64,000 nucleotides of DNA, taken from contig NZ_LT635782.1 of the NCBI RefSeq assembly GCF_900128425.1, forward strand, positions 464 through 64,463, written 5' to 3'. A program made the translations under genes and the position numbers. Under the pieces are notes generated by a model that made no database searches, was not told the DNA's origin, and saw only the letters and a program-made list of their open reading frames with translations. Shown here one piece after another: positions 36,589 to 45,460 of the stretch. The first letter of the stretch is position 1. Each line of letters begins with the position of its first letter. This stretch comes from Anaerococcus urinomassiliensis (lineage in GTDB: Bacteria; Bacillota; Clostridia; Tissierellales; Peptoniphilaceae).

Positions 36589-36879
36589 ATGGATATACTT
36601 CCTGAGTGGATGGCTGAGCTTAGTGATGAGGATATTTCTTTTATTAAAAATTTTATCCTAGCTTCAGGATCACTAAAAGAAGTTGCAAAGATTTACGACG
36701 TGACCTATCCTACTGTAAGGCTTAGGCTAGATAGACTGATTCAAAAGATAGAGATTAATGAAGAAAAGGGCAAAGATCCTTATATTCTCACCATAAAAAG
36801 ACTAGCTTTAGATGAGAAAATCGATTTTGATACGGCTAAAATTTTGATTAACGAATACAAAAAGACAAAGGAGAGTTAG
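36589..36879 (+). CDS. DUF2089-family helix-turn-helix protein
   Basis: 96 residues. The N-terminus LPEWMAELSDEDISFIKNF is followed by LASGSLKEVAKIYDVTYPTVRLRLDRLI, a helix-turn-helix typical of the DUF2089 family. Such proteins are probably DNA-binding regulators, often encoded beside small membrane proteins, as here. The extra C-terminal helices (about 65-95) may mediate dimerisation. AAGGAGGA precedes the ATG. The next gene starts one base after its stop. Confidence 0.85.
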   Translation: MDILPEWMAELSDEDISFIKNFILASGSLKEVAKIYDVTYPTVRLRLDRLIQKIEINEEKGKDPYILTIKRLALDEKIDFDTAKILINEYKKTKES

Positions 36880-36880
36880 G

Positions 36881-37213
36881 ATGAAAATATCTATGAATAA
36901 TACAATAATAGCACTTATTTTATTTTTACTTATATGTGCTGCAATAATATATTTACAAGTTTATCTTTGTAAAAAGGAAAGTAAGTATTTAGGTTTAATC
37001 CTTCCAGTGATTTCTTTAATCTTCGCCTTGATGAATGTTGCAGCGGTCCAAGCTTTTGATTCTTTTAGCCAAGTAGAAAATTATGTAGGACTATTTGTAG
37101 CGTTTTTGGCTGCTAACATCCCAACTATAATATTAGTTTTTATTTATTTGGGTATCAGAGAAAAGAAGAATATGAAAAAAGAACTTGATAAGATGAATAT
37201 CAAAGATTTATAA
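36881..37213 (+). CDS. small membrane protein paired with the DUF2089 regulator
   Basis: 110 residues with three hydrophobic segments (about 8-28, 38-60, 66-90) and a basic, charged C-terminus. The family is unknown to me. It follows the DUF2089 gene with one base between them, so it may be the membrane partner or target of that regulator, by analogy with other regulator/membrane-protein pairs. GGAGAG lies just upstream inside the previous gene. Confidence 0.72.
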   Translation: MKISMNNTIIALILFLLICAAIIYLQVYLCKKESKYLGLILPVISLIFALMNVAAVQAFDSFSQVENYVGLFVAFLAANIPTIILVFIYLGIREKKNMKKELDKMNIKDL

Positions 37214-37217
37214 AAAC

Positions 37218-37292
37218 AAAGCTTGAGAATTAACTTGACTCCTCAATCCGTATTCCGGATCTTGGGGCTAAGATCATAATTACTCAAGCTTT
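37218..37292. terminator. bidirectional terminator-like nested hairpin between convergent genes
   Basis: A perfect 10-bp outer pair, AAAGCTTGAG (37218-37227) and CTCAAGCTTT (37283-37292), encloses two smaller hairpins, ATCCG/CGGAT (37246-37260) and GATCTT/AAGATC (37258-37275). T-rich tails follow on both strands. The right arm codes for the last residues of murJ. Confidence 0.55.
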
Positions 37293-38785
37293 TTCTTTTT
37301 CTTCTTGAAGGCTGCTAGTATTTGGTCGAATTCGTCGACTTTTAGCATATATACTAGTCCCACGTATATTAGACCTGCAAGGGCAATGGTTACTAGTAGC
37401 CATAGGTTTGATGGTCTAAGGGTAAAGAAGAATTTTGTAAATACTCCCATAACTGCTCCAGCTAGTAGAATCTTAATTATATTTTTTAAGATATAAGGAT
37501 AATCTAGCTTACCATAATATTTATAATAGGCTATTAATGCCATTAAAACTGCTGCAAATTGGCTAAATGTTGTAGCAAGGGCAAGGCCAACTAAACCGTA
37601 GGCTCTAGATAATACAAAGTCTAAAACAATGTTTATCGCTAACTGTATAAAAGCAATTATTGTTGGGATTTTTGTGTTTTGATGGCTAAAAAATGATAGG
37701 TAGAGCAAGTCTGCTAAGGCTGGACCTATAAGGTAGAGGCTATAGTAAAAGAGTACATGACTAGTTGCAAGCATATCTTGGTAGGTGAATTCGCCCCTGT
37801 AGTATACAAAGGTAATTATAGGTTCTGATAAAACCATAAGGCCTATAATAGATGGGATAAATAGGATCATTATCTTAACCAAGCTTCGTCCTGTCAAATC
37901 TTTCATTCCCTCGATGTCTCCATTTGCAACTAGCTTTCCTATGATTGGATAAGCTGTGATTTGGAAGGGAATAATGAAGGTTGAACTTACTATTCTTAGA
38001 ATCTTTAGGGCATAGTTTACTATTGAAACTCCTCCATTTGGAGCAACTATAGATGCAAATGATTGGTCTACAATGGTTGATATGTAGACGGCTGCCATGG
38101 TAAAGGTTGTTGGCAAAGATAGGATTATTAGTTTTTTGACATTAGAATCAAGGCTAAAGCTAATTTTTTCTCTTCTAAAGCCAGCTTTTTTTGTAGCTTT
38201 TGGAAACATTGCATATTGTAGGAAGTATGCTAGAAATATTCCAACTGCCATAATGATGACATTGCCCTTTGAAACCATGATGGTCAGTCCTAGCAATATA
38301 TTCATAATTACTAGGGGCAAGGCTGGAGTCAAAAAGTCTCCCTTAACTTGCAAATATGCAGAAAATATCGCTGCGTAGACATTGGGATAAATGGTAAGGA
38401 TGACAGCTCTCATAAATAGAGAAGCTATTTTTAGTTTATCGCCACTATAGCCTGCTGCGAAAAGTTTCACTATAAATGGAGCAAACAAAAGTCCTAATAT
38501 CATCATCAGGGTAGTTAGGAACAGCATAAAATCAAGAAGCCTATTGGTAAAGTGGTCTCCAGACTTTTCGTTGCCATTTTTTACAACCTCGTTATAAGTG
38601 GGGATATAGGTCTTGGATAAGGCATAGGTTATTACTGAAAAGATCAAGGTTGCAGCTGTTGTTGATGTGTTGAAAGCATCAGTAATATCGCCAGTACCAT
38701 AGGTAAAAGAAAAAATCATCTCACGAACAAATGAGAAGATTTTTCCAACCAAGTTTAATATCATTAAAAGTAATGTGTTATTCAT
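37280..38785 (-). CDS. murJ: lipid II flippase MurJ (MVF family)
   Basis: 501 residues with about 14 membrane helices, the MurJ/MVF fold. Recognisable stretches are GKIFSFVREMIFSFTYGTGDITDAF near the start (with the conserved arginine) and YALSKTYIPTYNEV. Flips lipid II to the outer face for peptidoglycan synthesis. The C-terminus is a run of lysines. Its start overlaps the stop of the upstream 170-residue gene (ATGA) and it has no ribosome binding site of its own, so it relies on translational coupling. Last gene of the minus-strand T-box operon. Confidence 0.9.
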   Translation of the reverse strand: MNNTLLLMILNLVGKIFSFVREMIFSFTYGTGDITDAFNTSTTAATLIFSVITYALSKTYIPTYNEVVKNGNEKSGDHFTNRLLDFMLFLTTLMMILGLLFAPFIVKLFAAGYSGDKLKIASLFMRAVILTIYPNVYAAIFSAYLQVKGDFLTPALPLVIMNILLGLTIMVSKGNVIIMAVGIFLAYFLQYAMFPKATKKAGFRREKISFSLDSNVKKLIILSLPTTFTMAAVYISTIVDQSFASIVAPNGGVSIVNYALKILRIVSSTFIIPFQITAYPIIGKLVANGDIEGMKDLTGRSLVKIMILFIPSIIGLMVLSEPIITFVYYRGEFTYQDMLATSHVLFYYSLYLIGPALADLLYLSFFSHQNTKIPTIIAFIQLAINIVLDFVLSRAYGLVGLALATTFSQFAAVLMALIAYYKYYGKLDYPYILKNIIKILLAGAVMGVFTKFFFTLRPSNLWLLVTIALAGLIYVGLVYMLKVDEFDQILAAFKKKKKKLE

Positions 38786-39294
38786 GATTTTTTGTGTGCG
38801 TATCCTAAGAGAAAGTTGTCTATGGATTCTATTTCCAAGGTTACAAGGTCTGTTATAGGAATTTCAAATTGGTCAAAGATTTTCGCATTTGTCTGATTTA
38901 GTGCATCGATAACAACTTTTTCATCATCGTAAGATTTTACAAAGCCTGTTATAGAATCAAAATAATCGAAGCTTGTTGAAAGGGTGACTATTTTGTGGTT
39001 GTCTTTGGCGTATTTGATCAAATCTATGAAGTCAGGTTTTGACTTATAGATTTCATTGTCGCTATCACCTATAGAAATATTGCCCCAAAAGTCCATATAT
39101 TTTTCGATCTTTTTAAGATAGTCTGTATTTGTTTCGATTCCATCAATCATCCTAGTATCAAATAATAGGTAGCCATCAAGCTTGCCTTGGTCATCCACAA
39201 GGTGGGTCAATAGTCTATTATTTTCTTGATAGATTATATAGCCAACGGCAAATGAGTCTTCGCTGGTGGAATATATTTCTACTAAGTCTGTCAT
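38782..39294 (-). CDS. uncharacterised protein between the ABC importer and murJ
   Basis: 170 residues, soluble and acidic, with no signal peptide. It seems to hold two small beta-barrel parts: residues 1-70 (VEIYSTSEDSFAVGYIIYQ) and 85-160 (VTLSTSFDYFDSITGFVKSYDDEKVVIDALN), each resembling an Sm/SH3-like strand pattern. I do not recognise the family. GAGGAG lies upstream of the start. It ends within murJ's start codon, and the transporter ATPase gene lies 14 bases upstream. Confidence 0.7.
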   Translation of the reverse strand: MTDLVEIYSTSEDSFAVGYIIYQENNRLLTHLVDDQGKLDGYLLFDTRMIDGIETNTDYLKKIEKYMDFWGNISIGDSDNEIYKSKPDFIDLIKYAKDNHKIVTLSTSFDYFDSITGFVKSYDDEKVVIDALNQTNAKIFDQFEIPITDLVTLEIESIDNFLLGYAHKKS

Positions 39295-39308
39295 ATTTTC
39301 TCCTCTTA

Positions 39309-40043
39309 TTAATTATTTAAAAACCTAGATAAGAATTCTTTAGTTCTATCGTGGGTTGGATTTGTGAAAATGTCATTTGGTATTCCATCTTCTAAGATTA
39401 TACCTTTATCCATAAATAATACCCTAGTAGAAACATCTCTTGCAAAGTCCATCTCATGGGTTACTACAATCATTGTAATCCCACTTTTGGCAAGCTTTGT
39501 CATAACTTCAAGTACTTCACCTACCATCTCTGGGTCAAGGGCACTGGTTGGCTCATCAAACAATAGAACCTTTGGATTTATGCAAAGGGCACGAGCTATA
39601 GCAACCCTCTGTTTTTGCCCACCGGATAACTGACTTGCCTTAGAATCTTTAAATCTATCCATTCCAACATCGGTTAAATATTTCATAGCGAGATCTTGAG
39701 CATCTTTTTTTGACCTTTTCAAAACTTTTTCTTGGCCTAAGGTACAATTTTCCAAAACATTTTTATTTTCAAAAAGATTAAAGTTTTGAAAAACCATACC
39801 TACTTCAGACCTGTAGTGTCTCTCATCAAAGTGCTCATCTAAGATATTTATATCCATATAGTAAATCTCGCCACTAGTAGGCCTTTCTAGTAAGTTTAAA
39901 CATCTTAACAAGGTTGACTTACCAGAACCGGAAGATCCTATGATGGAGACTACTTCGTTTTTATTAACTTCAAAATTTATATCTTTTAGGACTAGGTTTT
40001 CTCCAAACTTTTTTTCCAAATTATTAACCTTTAATATTGGCAT
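39309..40043 (-). CDS. polar amino-acid ABC transporter ATP-binding protein
   Basis: 244 residues of the GlnQ type. Walker [11 protein letters not shown]-loop [16 protein letters not shown], signature LSGGQKQRV, Walker [21 protein letters not shown] and [13 protein letters not shown]. It powers the fused binding-protein/permease encoded just upstream on this strand, whose reading frame it overlaps by 20 bases. AGGAG precedes the ATG. Substrate is inferred from the T-box as lysine or another basic amino acid. Confidence 0.92.
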   Translation of the reverse strand: MPILKVNNLEKKFGENLVLKDINFEVNKNEVVSIIGSSGSGKSTLLRCLNLLERPTSGEIYYMDINILDEHFDERHYRSEVGMVFQNFNLFENKNVLENCTLGQEKVLKRSKKDAQDLAMKYLTDVGMDRFKDSKASQLSGGQKQRVAIARALCINPKVLLFDEPTSALDPEMVGEVLEVMTKLAKSGITMIVVTHEMDFARDVSTRVLFMDKGIILEDGIPNDIFTNPTHDRTKEFLSRFLNN

Positions 40044-41616
40044 TTTTAACTCCTGTGGTTGCTTCGTGGATGTATTCTCTTCCGTTCATTTTTCTTTCCA
40101 AGTGATTGATTATTCTAGTAATAACAAAGGTTAGTACAAAATATATTATTGCAGTAATCAAATATGTTGGGAAATACTGGTAAGTTGATCCTGCTACAGA
40201 CTTAGACATAAAGAATAATTCTGTTACAGATATTACATTTAGTACTGATGTATCCTTGATATTGATTACAAACTCATTGCCCAAAGATGGCAAGATATTC
40301 TTTACTGCCTGTGGCAAAACAACATTGGTCATGGTTTGAAAATGTGTCATACCTATGGCCTTACAAGCCTCAAATTGGCCCTTATCTATTGAATTGATGC
40401 CGCCTCTTACTACCTCTGACATGTATGCTCCTGTGTTGATGGAAACTATGAGGATTGCTGCAAACATTGTTGATAGGTCAATATCGAAATATTGTTTTAA
40501 CCCATAAAATATTATTACAGCTTGGACCATCATAGGTGTGCCACGGAATATTTCTACATAAGCTGATAAGATAAAGTTTATTATCTTATGAAGGATATAA
40601 GAAAATTTGTTTTTGCTTTTGTTAATCTCAATTTTTCTAATAACTGCAACTAAAAGTCCTATCAAAAATCCTAGTATTGTAGATAGGATAGCAATAAATA
40701 AGGTGTTTACTATACCTCTAAGAAATAGGGAAGAGTACTTTTGCCAGATTTGTGACATTTCGTCAAAGAAAGTAGGATTTTCTTCACTAGTTTCATTTGC
40801 AGTAGTTAGTAGGACCATCTCCTTCATCAATTCTTCTCTTTGGTCGGTAGAAATATTTTCCAAGGCTTGGTTAAGCTTTGGGGTAAGGTCAGAATTTTTC
40901 TTAACACCTATAGAAATTGATGTAAGTGATGAGTCAACCCTAAAGCCTTGATCCTCGTCAAATTGGGCAAATATAAGGTCTTTATTTGCAGTCATAGCAC
41001 TTTCAGCACCTGGTTTATCAGAAACATAGCCGTCTATAGTGCCTGCCTTGGTTGCTGCAATCATAGTTGGAAATGAATCAAGGGCCTGTTCCTTTTTTAT
41101 ATCTGGCATTTGATCTAGAAGGTCATAGTGATATGTGCCCAATTGGCCAGTAAGTTTAGCATCTTTAAAATCCTTTATAGACTTGGCATCCTTATATTTA
41201 GAATCTTCCTTTAAGATCACTCCAACTACAGCATCATAATATGAGTCGGTAAAATCAATTTGCTGTCTTCTCTCTTCTGTTGGACTCATACCAGCGATTA
41301 TGACGTCTATCTTTCCACTGGTTAGGGCTGGGATTAGACCATCCCAATCAATCTTATAAACCTCCAAGTCCATATCAAGATTTTGGACAACCTCTTTTGC
41401 TATGGCTATGTCATAACCATTGGCGTATTCACCTGAGGAGTTTTTTAAAGGAACTCCTCCATTACTATCGTCTACTTCTGAGAAGTTATATGGAGCGTAG
41501 TTGACTTCCATACCAACTCTTAGGACCTTTTTTTCATTTGAACTTGCAAAACTTGTACTAGCAAAAGCTAGGATAGTGATTAGCAAGGTCAAAATAAATT
41601 TTCTTACTTTTTTCAT
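40024..41616 (-). CDS. amino-acid ABC transporter, fused binding protein and permease
   Basis: 530 residues. A signal peptide (about 1-24) is followed by an SBP_bac_3 binding domain (about 33-265: [53 protein letters not shown]) and a HisM/GlnP permease domain (about 290-515) with EAA loop [22 protein letters not shown]. Fusion of receptor and channel is known in several Firmicutes amino-acid importers. The [15 protein letters not shown] motif is common to the Lys/Arg/His and Gln/Glu branches. AGGAGAG precedes the ATG. It is controlled by the T-box leader directly upstream. Confidence 0.92.
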   Translation of the reverse strand: MKKVRKFILTLLITILAFASTSFASSNEKKVLRVGMEVNYAPYNFSEVDDSNGGVPLKNSSGEYANGYDIAIAKEVVQNLDMDLEVYKIDWDGLIPALTSGKIDVIIAGMSPTEERRQQIDFTDSYYDAVVGVILKEDSKYKDAKSIKDFKDAKLTGQLGTYHYDLLDQMPDIKKEQALDSFPTMIAATKAGTIDGYVSDKPGAESAMTANKDLIFAQFDEDQGFRVDSSLTSISIGVKKNSDLTPKLNQALENISTDQREELMKEMVLLTTANETSEENPTFFDEMSQIWQKYSSLFLRGIVNTLFIAILSTILGFLIGLLVAVIRKIEINKSKNKFSYILHKIINFILSAYVEIFRGTPMMVQAVIIFYGLKQYFDIDLSTMFAAILIVSINTGAYMSEVVRGGINSIDKGQFEACKAIGMTHFQTMTNVVLPQAVKNILPSLGNEFVINIKDTSVLNVISVTELFFMSKSVAGSTYQYFPTYLITAIIYFVLTFVITRIINHLERKMNGREYIHEATTGVKNANIKG

Positions 41617-41639
41617 AATTTCTCTCCTAATCTTTCTGG

Positions 41640-41905
41640 GCTAAAAAAGTGTAAAAAAATACACGCGCTCATATCATCCCTTGGGACGATTGTGCCGTGT
41701 TACCACCCAAATTTATGTACACCTCACGATATACACCTCATCAAGTACATACATACTCTATTGCTATAACGGGCAATCCCGCCTTTAGATCAAGACATCC
41801 CCAAAGGTACTCCGAGTTTTTATTCACTAAACAAGCCTTTATCCCATTTCCACCGTCAGGGACTCTCTATAAAATTTAATCTAGCTACTCATCTCATCTT
41901 CGTTT
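41640..41905 (-). promoter_or_regulatory. T-box leader, proposed specifier AAA (lysine)
   Basis: Read on the minus strand: AGTA loop strand, AGAGAG bulge, GACGGTGG loop, T-box core GGGTGGTAACACGG (about 41694-41707), hairpin ATCGTCCC/GGGATGAT and a final hairpin GTGTA/TACAC with T run (41643-41664). Aligned with the ATC and ATG leaders, the specifier loop reads GAA, one base, AAA (41819-41821) and a purine. The GAG/CTC pair just below supports this register. Uncharged tRNA-Lys would turn the importer on. The T-box class is sure; the specifier is a reasoned reading. Confidence 0.85.
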
Positions 41906-41911
41906 TTACTT

Positions 41912-41939
41912 ATAATACATTATAATTTAAAAATGTCAA
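41912..41939 (-). promoter_or_regulatory. promoter of the amino-acid importer/murJ operon
   Basis: On the minus strand, TTGACA (41934-41939), 16-base spacer and TATTAT (41912-41917). The start of transcription should be near 41905. Confidence 0.82.
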
Positions 41940-41972
41940 GCTTTAAAGGTATATTAGTGAAAGAGGTAATAA

Positions 41973-42470
41973 ATGAAAATAAGTGATAGGCAAAATCAGA
42001 TAATAAAAATTTTACAAGAAGAAGAATATCCCCAAAGTGGACAAGCTTTAGCCCAAAAATTTGGTGTTTCTAGGCAAATTATAGTAAAAGACATAGGAGT
42101 TTTGAAGGCTTTTGGTATCAATATCATATCTACAAATAGGGGATACAAGATAGATGGGGAGGGTTCATTGACATATATCCTAGAATCTCGCCATGAGGAT
42201 AAGGATATAAGAGATGAGCTAAATACTATTGTCGACAACGGTGGGGTCATAGTAGATGTCTTCATCAACCATCCTGTTTACGGGGTGATAAAAAAAGATT
42301 TGGACATACATTCTAGAACTGGCGTTACAAATTTTGTCAAAAATATGACTTCTTCCATTCCTTTGAAAAATTTGACAGAGGGTATCCACTACCACACCAT
42401 AAAGGTCAAAAATCAGGAAGATTTTGATAAGATCAAAGAATCTTTAGAGGAGAAGGGATACTTAAAATAA
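41973..42470 (+). CDS. niaR: NiaR-type transcriptional repressor (HTH_11 plus 3H domain)
   Basis: 165 residues. Residues 1-60 are a BirA-like winged helix (YPQSGQALAQKFGVSRQIIVKDI); residues about 75-165 are the 3H domain, with histidines in NHPVYG, DIHSR and EGIHYHTI. NiaR binds nicotinic acid through this domain and represses niacin uptake and NAD synthesis genes. AGAGG precedes the ATG. It is divergent from the T-box operon and lies 70 bases ahead of a permease gene that is the obvious candidate target. Confidence 0.88.
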   Translation: MKISDRQNQIIKILQEEEYPQSGQALAQKFGVSRQIIVKDIGVLKAFGINIISTNRGYKIDGEGSLTYILESRHEDKDIRDELNTIVDNGGVIVDVFINHPVYGVIKKDLDIHSRTGVTNFVKNMTSSIPLKNLTEGIHYHTIKVKNQEDFDKIKESLEEKGYLK

Positions 42471-42540
42471 TTTCTTAGTGTATATACAATTAAATGTTTT
42501 TGTGCTATACTTAACGAAAAGCATTTGAAAAGGAATTAGC

Positions 42541-43560
42541 ATGAAAAAATATTTACAAGAACAAAACATCGACCTTTCAGCTAAGGTCTACTTTATCGAT
42601 GCACTTGGAGCCATGGCCTTTGGTCTTTTTGCATCGCTTTTGGTGGGAACTATTTTAAATTCTATAGGAACTAGTTTTGGCATAGATTTTCTAACAGAGC
42701 GTATATGGCCACTTGTTACTAAGTCCACAGGAGCAGCTATAGCTGTTTCTATAGCCTATGCTTTGAAGGCTCCTAGCCTAATCTTATTTGCAGTTACTAT
42801 AGTTGGCAACGGAGCTTACGAACTTGGTGGGCCAGTAGGAGTTTATGTTGCGACAATCTTTGCGGTAGAATTTGGCAAGCTAGTATCAAAAAGAACTAAG
42901 TTAGACATAATAATTACGCCAGCCCTAACTATCTTAGTGGGTATCATTGTGGGAGACTTTATTGGGCCAGGAGTGTCAGCCTTTATGGCAAGCTTAGGCA
43001 ATATCATAATGAGAGCAACCGAACTTCAGCCATTTTTGATGGGTATTGTGGTTGCTGTTCTTGTAGGTCTTGCCCTAACTTTGCCAATATCATCAGCTGC
43101 TATTTGTATGATGTTATTCCTATCAGGCCTTGCTGGTGGAGCTGCAACAGTAGGATGTTCAGCGCAAATGATTGGCTTTGCCGTAATTTCCTATAAGGAT
43201 AATGGCCTAGAAGGACTTCTTGCCCAAGGTCTTGGAACCTCTATGTTCCAAGTGCCAAATACCATCAAAAACCCTCGGATATGGCTGCCGCCGACTCTTG
43301 CTGGTGCAATCCTTGGGCCACTTGCGACAGTAGTTTTTAAAATGGAAAACTCAGCATTGGGATCAGGCATGGGAACTAGTGGACTTGTAGGACAAATTGC
43401 TACAATTAATACCATGGCTGGGGCCAGACCAGTAAGTATCTTGCTTTTGCAAATACTTCTCCTACACTTCATTTTGCCAGGGGTCTTATCCTTTATAATT
43501 TATAAAATAATGGGCAAAAAAGGTCTTATCAAAGATGGAGACATGAAGATTGATTTTTAG
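42541..43560 (+). CDS. PTS EIIC-like membrane permease
   Basis: 339 residues, strongly hydrophobic, with about eight to ten helices; it resembles the PTS_EIIC_2 group (FIDALGAMAFGLFASLLVGTILNSIG; MAGARPVSILLLQIL). No EIIA or EIIB domains are fused or adjacent, so it may work as a secondary transporter. Directly downstream of niaR, it may carry niacin or a related metabolite; this is inference from position. AAGGAATT lies before the ATG. A terminator at 43626 follows. Confidence 0.82.
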   Translation: MKKYLQEQNIDLSAKVYFIDALGAMAFGLFASLLVGTILNSIGTSFGIDFLTERIWPLVTKSTGAAIAVSIAYALKAPSLILFAVTIVGNGAYELGGPVGVYVATIFAVEFGKLVSKRTKLDIIITPALTILVGIIVGDFIGPGVSAFMASLGNIIMRATELQPFLMGIVVAVLVGLALTLPISSAAICMMLFLSGLAGGAATVGCSAQMIGFAVISYKDNGLEGLLAQGLGTSMFQVPNTIKNPRIWLPPTLAGAILGPLATVVFKMENSALGSGMGTSGLVGQIATINTMAGARPVSILLLQILLLHFILPGVLSFIIYKIMGKKGLIKDGDMKIDF

Positions 43561-43625
43561 GACTTTAGAATATTTAAAGTCGTCTTTATGGAAATTTAAT
43601 AAAAATTAGATATAATCATAAAAAG

Positions 43626-43647
43626 AGCATCATAGGATGCTTTTTTT
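43626..43647 (+). terminator. Rho-independent terminator
   Basis: AGCATC/GATGCT stem with ATAG loop and seven T. Confidence 0.88.
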
Positions 43648-43666
43648 AAATACAAAGGAGTTAATA

Positions 43667-44452
43667 ATGGAAACAAAAAGAAATTTTGACCAATTTAAAG
43701 TGAATCTAAACGAAGGTTCATCAATTGGTCATGTTATAGCAATCATGTCTGGTAAGGGTGGGGTAGGCAAATCCTCAGTAACTAGTATGCTTGCTAATAA
43801 ATTAAACAAAGAAGGATACAAAGTTGGAGTTTTTGATGCAGACGTGACAGGCCCATCTATCCCACAAGCCTTTGGTATAAATGACAATGTTAGAGGAACC
43901 AAGGAAGGTTTGATGTATCCAGGCATCAGCCGAGATGGTGTTGAAGTTATATCTGTAAATATGATTTTGCCAAATAAGACAGATCCAGTTGTGTGGAGAT
44001 CATCAATAGTAACCGGTGTTATCAAACAGTTCTACTCAGATGTAGATTGGGGCAAGCTTGATTACCTACTAATCGATATGCCACCAGGAACAAGCGATGT
44101 GCCACTTACAGTTTTCCAATCACTACCAATAGATGGGATTGTAGCAGTAGCAACTCCACAAGGCTTGGTTGAAATGGTTGTAGAAAAATCATTAAAGATG
44201 GCCAAGATGATGGGTAAGGATGTCATAGGCATAGTAGAAAATATGTCATATTTCAAATGCCCAGATTGTGGAAGTGTCCACAAGATTTTTGGAGAAAGCA
44301 ATATTGATCAGGTTGCAACAAAACATGGCATAGATACAGTAGCAAAACTACCAATAGATCCACAAATAGCAGAACTAATAGATAAGGGCCTTATAGAGGA
44401 TAAGAACCCAAGTGAACTTGATCCAATAGTTCAAAAAATCACAAGTTTATAG
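43667..44452 (+). CDS. Mrp/ApbC-type P-loop iron-sulfur carrier ATPase
   Basis: 261 residues. Deviant Walker A SGKGGVGKSS, switch DADVTGPSIPQAFG, IDMPPGTSDVPLTVFQSLP and the C-terminal CPDCG, whose two cysteines hold a bridging Fe-S cluster in the Mrp/Nbp35 family. It carries clusters to client enzymes in the cytosol. The start at 43667 follows AAAGGAG; an in-frame ATG at 43637 lies inside the preceding terminator. The DUF1002 gene starts 8 bases after its stop. Confidence 0.93.
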   Translation: METKRNFDQFKVNLNEGSSIGHVIAIMSGKGGVGKSSVTSMLANKLNKEGYKVGVFDADVTGPSIPQAFGINDNVRGTKEGLMYPGISRDGVEVISVNMILPNKTDPVVWRSSIVTGVIKQFYSDVDWGKLDYLLIDMPPGTSDVPLTVFQSLPIDGIVAVATPQGLVEMVVEKSLKMAKMMGKDVIGIVENMSYFKCPDCGSVHKIFGESNIDQVATKHGIDTVAKLPIDPQIAELIDKGLIEDKNPSELDPIVQKITSL

Positions 44453-44460
44453 GAGGGGTT

Positions 44461-45420
44461 ATGAAAAAGAGATTAATAGCACTTTTGTGCGCCTTTGCCC
44501 TAGTGATACCAAGCCTAGCCTTTGCAGCAGGCAAAGATAAAAACGATGTAATATACGGAGTTGCCCTAGATGATAAAAAACAAGAACAAATGAACGATGT
44601 CTTTGGAATAAAGGCAGGGGATGCAAACACTAATTTTTCATCTGTAAATGGCAAAGATTTAGAAAAATATCTTGGCTATGAGGCTCCAGATGGAAATATG
44701 ATTTCATCTGTATATATAAAATATTTGCCAGATAATTCTGGTATTAAGGTAAATATTAGCACACCAGCAAATATTACCCAAATAACCAATGGCCAATACA
44801 CAAATGCTGCTATAACAGCTGGCATTACAGATGCAGACATATTTGTGGCAAGTCCAACACCAGTTACCGGTGAATCTGCCTTAGTTGGTGTTTACAAGGC
44901 CCTTGAAGAAAAGGGACAAGAAATCGACCCACAAAGGGCGAAAGTTGCTCAAGAAGAGCTTGAAACCGTAACAGAGATTGCAAAAGAAAACAAAGACAAA
45001 ATTGATTTTGATCCTAAAGAGCTTGATAAGCTAGTAATTGAAGTAAAACAAAAATTAGCCAGCCACAAGGAAGAAACTGGCCAAAGTGCATCAACTGAAC
45101 AGATAGGTATATACATCAACGATGCATTAAAAAATCTCAACCTTGAAAATATTTTAAGCGATAACAATATAAATATTTTAATAAATTATTTTGATAAATA
45201 CCAAGACTCATCAGCTATTGATAGTAAAGAAGTAAAGGAAAATCTTATTAAATTTGGCAACGAACTAGCAAATAATGCCAACGAGTTTTATAAAAATAAT
45301 AAGGATTCAATTGATGATGTAGTCAACCAAGCCCAAGAAAGTGGTTTGCTTGATTCAATCCTAGACTTTTTTAGGTCAATTGTAAACTCTATAGCAAATT
45401 TATTTTCATCAAATAATTAG
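44461..45420 (+). CDS. secreted DUF1002 family protein
   Basis: 319 residues. Signal peptide with cleavage after AFA-AG near residue 22. The mature part begins with the DUF1002 region (VIYGVALDDKKQEQMNDVFGI.. to ITAGITDADIFVASPTPVTGESALVGVYKA), then mainly helical, charged sequence and a hydrophobic C-terminal segment (SILDFFRSIVNSIANLF) that may bind membrane. Role unknown; it occurs in many Firmicutes. TAGGAGG precedes the ATG. It is probably co-transcribed with the Mrp gene, though I see no functional reason. Confidence 0.85.
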   Translation: MKKRLIALLCAFALVIPSLAFAAGKDKNDVIYGVALDDKKQEQMNDVFGIKAGDANTNFSSVNGKDLEKYLGYEAPDGNMISSVYIKYLPDNSGIKVNISTPANITQITNGQYTNAAITAGITDADIFVASPTPVTGESALVGVYKALEEKGQEIDPQRAKVAQEELETVTEIAKENKDKIDFDPKELDKLVIEVKQKLASHKEETGQSASTEQIGIYINDALKNLNLENILSDNNINILINYFDKYQDSSAIDSKEVKENLIKFGNELANNANEFYKNNKDSIDDVVNQAQESGLLDSILDFFRSIVNSIANLFSSNN

Positions 45421-45428
45421 ACAAAAAA

Positions 45429-45458
45429 AATCCAGACTCTCAAATGAGGTCTGGATTT
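45429..45458. terminator. bidirectional Rho-independent terminator
   Basis: AAATCCAGAC pairs with GTCTGGATTT. There is an A run on the left and a T run on the right, so it can serve both the DUF1002 gene and the NlpC/P60 gene. Confidence 0.88.
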
Positions 45459-45460
45459 TG

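Noticed and set aside
41697..41879. 60-residue ORF on the plus strand
   Set aside because: It is antisense to the T-box leader and follows its hairpins.
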